From contig JAFVRI010000052.1 of NCBI GenBank assembly GCA_017504335.1, forward strand, positions 1 to 5,749: a DNA stretch of 5,749 nt, in the 5' to 3' direction. Both the position numbers and the translations under genes were made by a program. Source of the DNA: Clostridia bacterium (GTDB lineage: Bacteria > Bacillota > Clostridia > Oscillospirales > CAG-272). The notes under the pieces were generated by a model. The model was given only the letters and a program-made list of their open reading frames with translations. It was not told the DNA's origin and did no database searches. Below, piece by piece: positions 1 to 4,979 of the stretch (positions are counted from its first letter, which is position 1; every line of letters starts with the position of its first letter).

Positions 1-354
1 CTCCTCGATCTGAGAGAAGCGAAGCAGGGTGTCAATGGCATTTCTCCGTTGAGGGCTTACATAGGGCTTGAGAGCGCAAAGGAGTCGGGAACGGTCGTTG
101 TCGGGGGGCTTGGATGCCCCCTTTTGCAGATTGGTGAGCAGGGGGAGCAACGCACTCGCCGCGCTAAGATCGGGTGAAGAGACTGAGACCGTCTCCGCTT
201 CGGGCGGCGGTACTGCGGGCTTCTCCTCAGAGGGAGGAGTCTTTCCCAATGCCGACGCAACGGCGGAAATCAGCTCGGGATGCGCCATGATCTTCTCAAT
301 GGCACCACTCAGATCGGGAGGAGAATCGGCTCCTTGCCGTTCAAAGGCTTCCAT
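1..354 (-). CDS. Uncharacterised protein, C-terminal part cut by window edge
   Basis: The reading frame opens at the ATG at 354 and stays open for 118 codons to the left edge, so the C-terminus is missing. I do not recognise a named family. What is visible: an N-terminal amphipathic segment (about residues 15-37, SGAIEKIMAHPELISAVASA), a Pro/Glu-rich linker with PPSEEKP and PPPE (about 38-56), a Leu-rich stretch SALLPLLTNL (67-76), and a basic segment LLCALKPYVSPQRRNAID (91-108) followed by a probable helix. The LxALKPYxSPxRRxxID pattern is one I associate, from memory, with uncharacterised small proteins of Clostridia. No signal peptide or membrane segment is evident. The start lies 3 nt after the stop of the upstream 74-aa gene, and its ribosome binding site (GAGAGGA) is inside that gene's end, so the two are almost certainly one transcript. 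Function unknown. Confidence 0.8.
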   Translation of the reverse strand, partial: MEAFERQGADSPPDLSGAIEKIMAHPELISAVASALGKTPPSEEKPAVPPPEAETVSVSSPDLSAASALLPLLTNLQKGASKPPDNDRSRLLCALKPYVSPQRRNAIDTLLRFSQIEE

Positions 355-357
355 GGC

Positions 358-582
358 TTATCCTCTCTTTTTTCGGTTGGCTTCGTATTGCTCGGCAACA
401 CGGCGCAGATCCTCATCCGTGGCACCCGAAAGGGCTTGGCGGATGCTTTGAATGCTGGAGGGATCCATATTGAATTCCCGAGGATCAATGCCTCCGGACC
501 GTGCCAGCCGTTCAATAAAGGATTTGAGCTGTCGGTCGTTCATGGCAAGCAATTGCTCCAAAGCTTTGCGGTCGATTTGCAT
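358..582 (-). CDS. Small uncharacterised protein (74 aa)
   Basis: A short hydrophilic protein, probably all-helical, with no cysteines, no membrane segment and no signal peptide. It begins MQIDRKALEQLLAMNDRQLK, has a central Gly-Gly/Asp-Pro turn (residues 30-33), a second helical part (SIQSIRQAL, 43-51) and a charged tail with TDEDLRRVAEQYEANRKKRG. I chose the ATG at 582 because a strong GGGAGG lies 8 nt upstream; the same frame can be extended to an ATG at 651, but that has no ribosome binding site. The gene is followed after 3 nt by the longer uncharacterised gene to its left, and is divergent from the lipid-kinase gene. The two-helix layout with a TDEDLxRV motif resembles hypothetical proteins of Clostridia as I remember them, but I cannot assign a function. 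Coding status is supported by the ribosome binding site and the tight coupling. Confidence 0.75.
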   Translation of the reverse strand: MQIDRKALEQLLAMNDRQLKSFIERLARSGGIDPREFNMDPSSIQSIRQALSGATDEDLRRVAEQYEANRKKRG

Positions 583-590
583 ATTCGGTT

Positions 591-596
591 CCTCCC
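591..596 (-). promoter_or_regulatory. Ribosome binding site of the 74-aa gene
   Basis: GGGAGG on the minus strand, 8 nt before the ATG at 582. It decides the start: the in-frame upstream ATG at 651 has nothing comparable in front of it. Confidence 0.75.
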
Positions 597-672
597 GATG
601 AATGAATTTTTGGCATAAGGCTCTTGTTGAAAGTTTATGCATCATTTCCAAAAAGGTACCTTGAATTCTCGG

Positions 673-701
673 TTGACGAAAGAGAATTTTTGTGCTATAA
701 T
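673..701 (+). promoter_or_regulatory. Sigma-A type promoter with extended -10, for the lipid kinase operon
   Basis: A -35 box TTGACG (673-678), a 17-nt spacer, and a perfect -10 box TATAAT (696-701) preceded by TGC, which makes an extended -10. Transcription should start near 708, giving a leader of about 50 nt before the ATG at 757. This is the best promoter in the window and predicts steady, vegetative expression. It lies about 90 bp upstream of the divergent 74-aa gene; no equally good promoter is seen for that gene. Confidence 0.85.
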
Positions 702-744
702 AAATATGTATGCGAAAACAGCAAAATTATCCGCCTATATGGGC

Positions 745-750
745 AAGGAG
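745..750 (+). promoter_or_regulatory. Ribosome binding site of the lipid kinase gene
   Basis: AAGGAG, 6 nt before the ATG at 757. Together with the promoter at 673-701 it rules out the longer in-frame start at 637, which would lie upstream of the promoter. Confidence 0.85.
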
Positions 751-756
751 AAGTGT

Positions 757-1725
757 ATGAAGCATTGTTTTATTTTAAATCCGTTTGCGGGAAAAGGACA
801 AACCATTCCGGAAATCAAGAGCCAGATCGAGCAGATCTGTCAGGAACGAGGCGTGGATTTTGAAATCTATATGACCGAAGGCGTGGGCGCGGCTACCGAA
901 TACGTAAAACGGATGATTGCCACCGTGGAGACAGAGCTTCGCTTTTATGCCTGCGGCGGAGACGGAACGCTGTCCGAGGTCGTGACGGGTGTTATGAGCT
1001 CGGAGCAGAAGGATCGTGCCGCGGTAGGATTGATCCCCTCCGGTACGGGCAATGATTTTGCCAGAAATTTTACCGAGACGAATCTGTTTTTCGATATCGG
1101 AGCGCAACTGGATGCCTCGGAGCTTGTTATTGACGTGATCCAGTGCAACGACCGCTTTGCCATCAATATGGTCAATACAGGCTTTGACTGTGAGGTGGTG
1201 GTCAAGACGGCGGAAATGAAAAAGAAAAAATGGATCCCCCTGAAAATGGCGTACATCGCGGGTCTGATCGCTACCTTGATCAAAAAGCCCGGCGTTGCCA
1301 TCAAGCATCTTGTGCGCGGAGACGAGCAAGCGGATGACCTGAAGCTGCTGTTGGTGACCTGCGGCAAGGGATGCTTTTACGGCGGCGGATTTCACTCCAA
1401 TCCCCGCGCCAATCTGACTGATTGCAGACTGGATTCCCTTGTGGTCAATGACATTTCAAGAAGAAAATTCGTGGCGCTCGTCGGTAGCTATAAAAAAGGA
1501 ACGCATTTGGATAATCCCGAGTTTGGTACGGTTCTGACCCATAAAAAGGTGGACGGAATCGACATCGTGTTTGATCACGGCGCCAACGTCAGTGTGGACG
1601 GCGAGGTCATTCGCTATGACGAGCTTCACGTATCGCTGATTCCCGCGGGACTTCGTTTCCTGATTCCCAAGGGCTCTGTCTACCGTAAGGAGGATATGAG
1701 AGCGAGAGAAGCGGCAACGGTATGA
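757..1725 (+). CDS. Diacylglycerol/lipid kinase family protein (YegS/BmrU/DagK type)
   Basis: 322 aa, a normal length for the DAGK_cat family, which transfers phosphate from ATP to diacylglycerol or related lipids at the inner face of the membrane. Seen in the protein: NPFAGKG near the N-terminus (8-14), the nucleotide-binding GGDGT (67-71), PSGTGNDFAR (94-103), NTGFD (140-144), the YGGGFHSNPRA segment opening the C-terminal beta domain (208-218), and SVDGE (279-283). These are the hallmark motifs in the expected order, and no catalytic loop is missing. There is no transmembrane helix, as is usual for these peripheral enzymes. The ATG at 757 is chosen over the in-frame ATG at 637 because the promoter and AAGGAG lie between them and MKHCFILNPFAGKG is the usual N-terminus. 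The stop overlaps the ATG of the phosphoesterase gene (ATGA). The family includes diacylglycerol kinases that recycle lipid head-group turnover products, but also enzymes with other lipid substrates, so the exact substrate is not assigned. Confidence 0.93.
   Translation: MKHCFILNPFAGKGQTIPEIKSQIEQICQERGVDFEIYMTEGVGAATEYVKRMIATVETELRFYACGGDGTLSEVVTGVMSSEQKDRAAVGLIPSGTGNDFARNFTETNLFFDIGAQLDASELVIDVIQCNDRFAINMVNTGFDCEVVVKTAEMKKKKWIPLKMAYIAGLIATLIKKPGVAIKHLVRGDEQADDLKLLLVTCGKGCFYGGGFHSNPRANLTDCRLDSLVVNDISRRKFVALVGSYKKGTHLDNPEFGTVLTHKKVDGIDIVFDHGANVSVDGEVIRYDELHVSLIPAGLRFLIPKGSVYRKEDMRAREAATV
1686..1693 (+). promoter_or_regulatory. Strong internal Shine-Dalgarno near the end of the kinase gene
   Basis: TAAGGAGG, almost fully complementary to the 16S 3' end, sits inside the kinase coding region, 28 nt before the phosphoesterase ATG (1722), which is too far for direct use. 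It is 2 nt before an ATG (1696) in the kinase frame. No start codon lies in the phosphoesterase frame between the in-frame TAA at 1686 and 1722. It may load ribosomes that then restart at the ATGA overlap. Confidence 0.45.
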
Positions 1726-2246
1726 AGCTGTTGGTCTTTTCCGACGTCCATGGACGCATCGATCGGGCAAGGGACGTGATCCTTCGCCATCGGGATGCCG
1801 ACGCGGTTTTGTTTCTCGGAGACGGATTGCGGGATGTGGAGGAGCTTTCCTTTCCGCAAGCGAATCTTACTCCCATTTCGGTCAAGGGAAACTGCGATCT
1901 CTTTTTCTCCGGTAGCGATGCTCCCATCGAGCGGATGCTTCGGTTCGGCTCGCTTCGGGTGCTGATGATGCACGGATATACCCCTTATGACGTGAAATAC
2001 GGAGAGGATGCCGCCATTGCCTATGCCGCAAGACGCAGAGCGGACATTCTCTTATTCGGGCATACCCATGAACGGCTGGAGCGCTACTTGCCCGAGGGAA
2101 GTGACCTGGGGGGAGGGATCCTGTCTGATCATCCCATATGGGTCATGAATCCCGGAAGTCTGGGACATCCCGCGGACGGTGTACCGTCCTATGGGCTTGT
2201 GATGATCGAAAGAGATCGCGTACTTTTGTCACACGGGCAGATCTGA
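1722..2246 (+). CDS. YfcE/MJ0936-family metallophosphoesterase
   Basis: 174 aa, close to the usual size of the small calcineurin-like phosphoesterases of this family, which hydrolyse phosphomono- or diesters using a two-metal centre. All metal-ligand motifs are present in order: D8 and H10 in SDVHG, D34 in LGDG, N57 in GNCD, H84 in MMHG, and H114/H116 in GHTHE, followed by the family's NPGSLGHP (143-150). There is no signal peptide, so it is cytoplasmic. The ATG at 1722 is the only possible start, since the frame is closed by a TAA at 1686; it overlaps the kinase stop as ATGA, so translation is coupled to the kinase. YfcE of E. coli hydrolyses artificial phosphodiesters, but natural substrates of the family are mostly unknown. 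The coupling hints at a phospholipid or nucleotide by-product of the kinase, which is inference only. Confidence 0.93.
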   Translation: MKLLVFSDVHGRIDRARDVILRHRDADAVLFLGDGLRDVEELSFPQANLTPISVKGNCDLFFSGSDAPIERMLRFGSLRVLMMHGYTPYDVKYGEDAAIAYAARRRADILLFGHTHERLERYLPEGSDLGGGILSDHPIWVMNPGSLGHPADGVPSYGLVMIERDRVLLSHGQI

Positions 2247-2293
2247 ACGCATAAAATCTTATGATGGGGGCTTTGATAAAATCCCCTACAAAC

Positions 2294-2325
2294 AGAAAAA
2301 AGAGGCGGCTGTCAAACCACCTCTT
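2294..2325 (-). terminator. Rho-independent terminator of spoVG
   Basis: On the minus strand, AAGAGGTGG (2325-2317) pairs with CCGCCTCTT (2308-2300) around an 8-nt loop TTTGACAG, with one T-G wobble, and runs into a T-rich tract TTTTTT. It begins 9 bp after the spoVG stop. On the plus strand the same hairpin has a C/A mismatch and no T tract after it, so it is a poor terminator for the phosphoesterase operon that converges on it. Confidence 0.88.
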
Positions 2326-2334
2326 CTTGAAGCC

Positions 2335-2646
2335 TTATACGGTTTGCTCCACGTCAGCCTCTTCAGCCTCGGTGGCAGCAGCCTCTGCAGCCTCATATTC
2401 TGCCCAGTATGCGGCGATGACCTCGGATTCCACCATGCTGCGGAACGATGCATTGATGGGATGTACGATATCGCGGTAGGTCTCATCGGGATTTTTGCGA
2501 CTGGGCATGACGATGAAATACTTGTCGCGGGCATTGATGACCTTGATGTCATGAACTGCCAGCTGACCGTCAAAGGTGACCGAAACGATCGCCTTCATAG
2601 GACCCTCGTCAAAGAGCTTCCTTACTTTGATGTCTGTGATTTGCAT
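2335..2646 (-). CDS. spoVG: SpoVG, septation/regulatory nucleic-acid-binding protein
   Basis: 103 aa, matching the usual length of SpoVG. It begins MQITDIKVRKLFDEGPMKAI and carries the conserved core: VHDIKVI (31-37), IVMPSRK (45-51), a YRDIVHPIN segment (57-65), then an Ala/Glu-rich acidic tail (from about 80) that is typically variable. In Bacillus, SpoVG influences asymmetric septation during sporulation; in other Bacillota it binds DNA or RNA and regulates envelope, capsule and virulence genes. The ATG at 2646 has GGAGG 8 nt upstream and gives the family's standard N-terminus; a longer in-frame ATG at 2670 lacks a ribosome binding site. It is transcribed alone, ends in its own terminator, and is divergent from murC, unlike Bacillus where it sits beside purR and glmU. 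In B. subtilis it is under sigma-H; I could not find a sigma-H promoter here. Confidence 0.97.
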   Translation of the reverse strand: MQITDIKVRKLFDEGPMKAIVSVTFDGQLAVHDIKVINARDKYFIVMPSRKNPDETYRDIVHPINASFRSMVESEVIAAYWAEYEAAEAAATEAEEADVEQTV

Positions 2647-2654
2647 GTTCGTTA

Positions 2655-2659
2655 CCTCC
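2655..2659 (-). promoter_or_regulatory. Ribosome binding site of spoVG
   Basis: GGAGG on the minus strand with an 8-nt gap to the ATG at 2646. It overlaps the coding sequence that the alternative start at 2670 would use, which argues for the shorter SpoVG. Confidence 0.8.
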
Positions 2660-2693
2660 ATGTATTCCATTCGGAATCTATCATACTGATACT

Positions 2694-2724
2694 ATTATAC
2701 AATGCGATTTTGACGGTTATACAA
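2694..2724 (-). promoter_or_regulatory. Probable spoVG promoter (consensus -10, weak -35)
   Basis: On the minus strand a perfect TATAAT (2699-2694) lies about 48 nt before the spoVG start, so transcription should begin near 2687. At 17 nt upstream the hexamer is GTATAA, a poor -35; TTGTAT fits better but at a 19-nt spacing. The weak -35 could mean an activator is needed. The -10 lies within the tandem duplication described at 2695. Confidence 0.55.
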
Positions 2725-2735
2725 TGGTTTTGCGT
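2695..2735. repeat. Imperfect 22-bp tandem duplication in the spoVG/murC intergenic region
   Basis: TTATACAATG occurs at 2695-2704 and again at 2717-2726, exactly 22 bp apart. Similarity continues past the 10-bp core (CGATTTTGACG after the first, GTTTTGCG after the second), so the second copy begins where the first 22-bp unit ends. Each copy holds a TATAAY-like box on the minus strand and TATACAAT on the plus strand. A spacing of about two helical turns would put both copies on the same DNA face. Confidence 0.6.
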
Positions 2736-2753
2736 TTTTTTTGTGAACATCTG

Positions 2754-2771
2754 AATTTTTTTGAAAAAATT
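2754..2771. repeat. AT-only dyad just before the murC ribosome binding site
   Basis: AATTTTTT and AAAAAATT form a perfect 8-bp inverted repeat around TG. As RNA the stem would be weak and the 2-nt centre must open, so a structural role is uncertain; as DNA it is an A-tract likely to be bent. It sits 5 nt before the murC ribosome binding site. Confidence 0.35.
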
Positions 2772-2776
2772 TGCGA

Positions 2777-2782
2777 AAGGAG
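2777..2782 (+). promoter_or_regulatory. Ribosome binding site of murC
   Basis: AAGGAG with a 6-nt gap to the ATG at 2789. It decides against the upstream in-frame TTG at 2771, which would place this motif inside the gene. Confidence 0.8.
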
Positions 2783-2788
2783 AGAAGG

Positions 2789-4201
2789 ATGGCAACCGAA
2801 AATACCCATTACGGAGCAAAGCGGATCGGCGAAATGCTTGGCCTTTGTGGGAGCGTTTATTTTATCGGAATCGGTGGAATCAATATGTCGTCTCTGGCAC
2901 ATCTGACCCATCGGAGAGGATATCGGGTCGGTGGCTCGGATCGGATGAAAACCGACCTGACCGACCGCCTTGAGCGGGAAGGAATTATGGTATTCCGTGA
3001 GCATCGCGCGGAGCAGATTGAGGACTATGACGCGGTGGTCTATACCGTTGCCATCTCCCCGGAAAATCCCGAATACGTTCGTGCGAGGGAGCGGGGCATC
3101 CCTTGTATTTCCCGTGCCGATTACATGGGATACCTGATGATGGCATATCCGATCCGTGTGGGTGTGTCGGGTATGCACGGCAAAAGCTCCACCACCTCTA
3201 TGTGCGCCCATACGCTTCTGCGGGCAAAGAAGGATCCCACCGTTCTTTCGGGGGCGGAGCTGGCTGAGATGGGCGGCGCCTATTGCCTCGGAGAAGGGGA
3301 CACCTTTGTGTTTGAGGCATGTGAGTATATGGACTCCTTTTTGGATTTCAACCCGACGGTCGCGGTGATCCTGAACGAGGAAATGGATCATGTGGATTAT
3401 TTTAAGAGCATGGATCAGATCCGCTCGTCCTTCGGACAGTTTGCCGCTCGGACGGGAAAGGATGGCTATGCGGTGGTCAACGGGGATGATGAAAACGTCC
3501 TTCTGTCCTTGGAGGGATACGAGGGCGAGGAGATCACCTTCGGCATCGAGAACCGCGCGGTGGATTTCTCTGCGGTATCCCTTGAGGAGTCGGGCGGATG
3601 CTATTCCTTTGATATTCTCAAGCATGGGGCGTTTTTCTGTCACGTGACCCTTTCGGTGACGGGACGGCATCATGTGTATAACGCCCTTGCTTCTGCCGCC
3701 GCTTGCGATCTGTGCGGACTGGATGCGGAAGAAATCGCCAAGGGTCTGTCTAACTTCCAAGGAGCGGCTCGCAGAATGGAAAAAAAGGGGACCCTCAAGG
3801 GCGCTCCCGTTTATGACGATTACGGTCACCATCCCACCGAGATCCGTGCCACACTTGGCGGAGCCAAGGGCTTGGCAAGGGGAAGGCTCATTTGCGTGTA
3901 TCAGCCCCATACCTATTCCAGAACACAGGCTCTCTTTGAGGAATTTGCCTGTGCCTTTGATGCGGCAGACCGTGTGATCTTCATGGATATCTATGCCGCC
4001 AGAGAGCAGAACGAATGGGGTGTCAGCTCCGCGCAGCTTGCCGAGCGAGTCGGTGCGCGGGCAATGTACGGCGGCTCGCCCGAACGGTCTGCGGCGCTTC
4101 TTTCCGAGGAGATCGGAGAGGGGGATGTTATTGTGATCATGGGCGCGGGGGATCTTTATAAGATTTACGATTATCTTGAAATCGAGGAAGAAGCAAAATG
4201 A
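2789..4201 (+). CDS. murC: UDP-N-acetylmuramate--L-alanine ligase
   Basis: 470 aa, normal for MurC, which uses ATP to join L-alanine to UDP-MurNAc in the cytoplasm, the first step of the peptidoglycan peptide stem. The three Mur-ligase domains are visible. The N-terminal UDP-sugar domain has FIGIGGINMS (25-34). The central ATPase domain has the P-loop GMHGKSS (128-134, Lys132), EACEY (176-180) and LNEEMDHVDYF (195-205). The C-terminal domain has YDDYGHHPTE (342-351) and YQPHTYSRT (371-379). RRME at 328-331 supplies the expected Arg. MurC rather than MurD, E or F is indicated by the N-terminal glycine motif and by YDDYGHHP. One oddity: the usual HNxxN is HHVYN, so His295 replaces the first Asn while Asn298 is kept. 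The start at 2789 follows AAGGAG. The stop overlaps the methyltransferase ATG by 4 bp, so the two are co-transcribed. I found no convincing consensus promoter upstream. Confidence 0.96.
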   Translation: MATENTHYGAKRIGEMLGLCGSVYFIGIGGINMSSLAHLTHRRGYRVGGSDRMKTDLTDRLEREGIMVFREHRAEQIEDYDAVVYTVAISPENPEYVRARERGIPCISRADYMGYLMMAYPIRVGVSGMHGKSSTTSMCAHTLLRAKKDPTVLSGAELAEMGGAYCLGEGDTFVFEACEYMDSFLDFNPTVAVILNEEMDHVDYFKSMDQIRSSFGQFAARTGKDGYAVVNGDDENVLLSLEGYEGEEITFGIENRAVDFSAVSLEESGGCYSFDILKHGAFFCHVTLSVTGRHHVYNALASAAACDLCGLDAEEIAKGLSNFQGAARRMEKKGTLKGAPVYDDYGHHPTEIRATLGGAKGLARGRLICVYQPHTYSRTQALFEEFACAFDAADRVIFMDIYAAREQNEWGVSSAQLAERVGARAMYGGSPERSAALLSEEIGEGDVIVIMGAGDLYKIYDYLEIEEEAK

Positions 4202-4950
4202 GCGGATGTGAAGGCTACGATGCCATCGCGCGGGTCTATGACCGCCTGAACAGCGATCTGGATTACGAGGCATGGGCGGATTTTTTTGAGAGACTCTTTG
4301 ACCGATTTTTGGGAAAAAGACCCGAGCTGGTTCTTGACCTGGCATGCGGAACGGGACGAATGACCCGGATCCTTGCCGATCGTGGATACGACATGATCGG
4401 TGTGGACGGAAGTGCCGAAATGCTGGCGGAGGCATATAGCGAGGGAGGCGGCATTTTGTATCTTTTGCAGGATATGAGAGAGCTGGAGCTGTACGGCACG
4501 GTGGGCGCCACCGTCTGCTGCTTGGACAGCCTCAATTATCTGCTTGAGGAGAAGGATCTGGCACGGGTATTTTCTCTTGTGCATAATTATCTGGATCCCG
4601 ACGGACTCTTTCTTTTTGACGTGAACAGTACCTACAAATTTGAAAATATTTATGGCGATAACGCCTATATCTTAGAGGACGATGCCGCATTTTGCGGATG
4701 GCAAAACGAATACAACAGGGAAACGGGTATTTGTGAGTTTTACCTGTCGGTCTTTGAGGAGCAAAGGGACGGCTCCTATGAGCGAGCCGACGAGCATCAA
4801 AGAGAGCGGTGCTATGATCGGGAGACCCTTTGTCGCCTCTTGGGTGAGGCGGGCTTTGAGGTTCTTGGGATTTATGGGGACTATGAAGCGTCCGATCCCG
4901 TGGAAACAACCGAGCGTTGGTATTTTGCCGCCAGAGCCATCAAACCGTAA
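4198..4950 (+). CDS. Class I SAM-dependent methyltransferase
   Basis: 250 aa with a Rossmann-type SAM-binding fold. Seen: an N-terminal YDAIARVYDRLNSDLDYEAW segment (7-26) of the type that covers the SAM pocket in this family, motif I VLDLACGTGR (45-54), the acidic ribose-binding residue D70 in GVDGSAEML (68-76), QDMREL (91-96), and the post-II CLDSLNYLL (108-116). After LFLFDVN (137-143) comes a beta-rich part with aromatic residues (about 147-200), then an amphipathic helix and GFEVLGIYGDYE (219-230). The substrate cannot be read from sequence: small molecule, tRNA or cofactor are all possible. Its ATG overlaps the murC stop, with GAGG 10 nt upstream, and hslO follows after 29 nt, so it belongs to the murC transcript. 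From memory, methyltransferases of this kind recur beside hslO in Clostridia. No signal peptide or membrane segment is present. Confidence 0.9.
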   Translation: MSGCEGYDAIARVYDRLNSDLDYEAWADFFERLFDRFLGKRPELVLDLACGTGRMTRILADRGYDMIGVDGSAEMLAEAYSEGGGILYLLQDMRELELYGTVGATVCCLDSLNYLLEEKDLARVFSLVHNYLDPDGLFLFDVNSTYKFENIYGDNAYILEDDAAFCGWQNEYNRETGICEFYLSVFEEQRDGSYERADEHQRERCYDRETLCRLLGEAGFEVLGIYGDYEASDPVETTERWYFAARAIKP

Positions 4951-4979
4951 GAAACAAACCGAAAGGAATACATAAAAAC

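Noticed and set aside
583..672. A sporulation-sigma promoter for the left-edge pair (CATAAACTT on the minus strand resembles a sigma-E/K -10)
   Set aside because: No matching -35 at 16-18 nt; one half-site in AT-rich DNA is not enough.
637..756. A 40-residue N-terminal extension of the lipid kinase from the ATG at 637
   Set aside because: The promoter at 673-701 and the AAGGAG at 745 lie inside it, and the extension does not resemble the family.
775..1395. A 206-codon minus-strand frame opposite the lipid kinase
   Set aside because: No ribosome binding site or recognisable motif, and it is fully antisense to a well-conserved gene.
2252..2265. CATAA...TTATG inverted repeat after the phosphoesterase stop, as a terminator
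   Set aside because: The stem is 5 bp of mostly A-T pairs and is followed by GATGGGGG, not a T tract.
2647..2688. A sigma-H promoter for spoVG, as in Bacillus subtilis
   Set aside because: A GAAT-type -10 can be found (ATGGAAT on the minus strand), but there is no AGGA-type -35 at the right distance and it would leave almost no leader.
2710..2740. TTGACG at 2710 as the -35 of a murC promoter
   Set aside because: At 16-18 nt downstream the sequence is GCGTTTTTT, with no -10-like hexamer.
2717..4435. A long open frame on the minus strand (572 codons) opposite murC
   Set aside because: It is longer than murC but reads as a compositional shadow (rich in His, Arg, Pro, no recognisable motif) and opposes an unambiguous murC with all family motifs.
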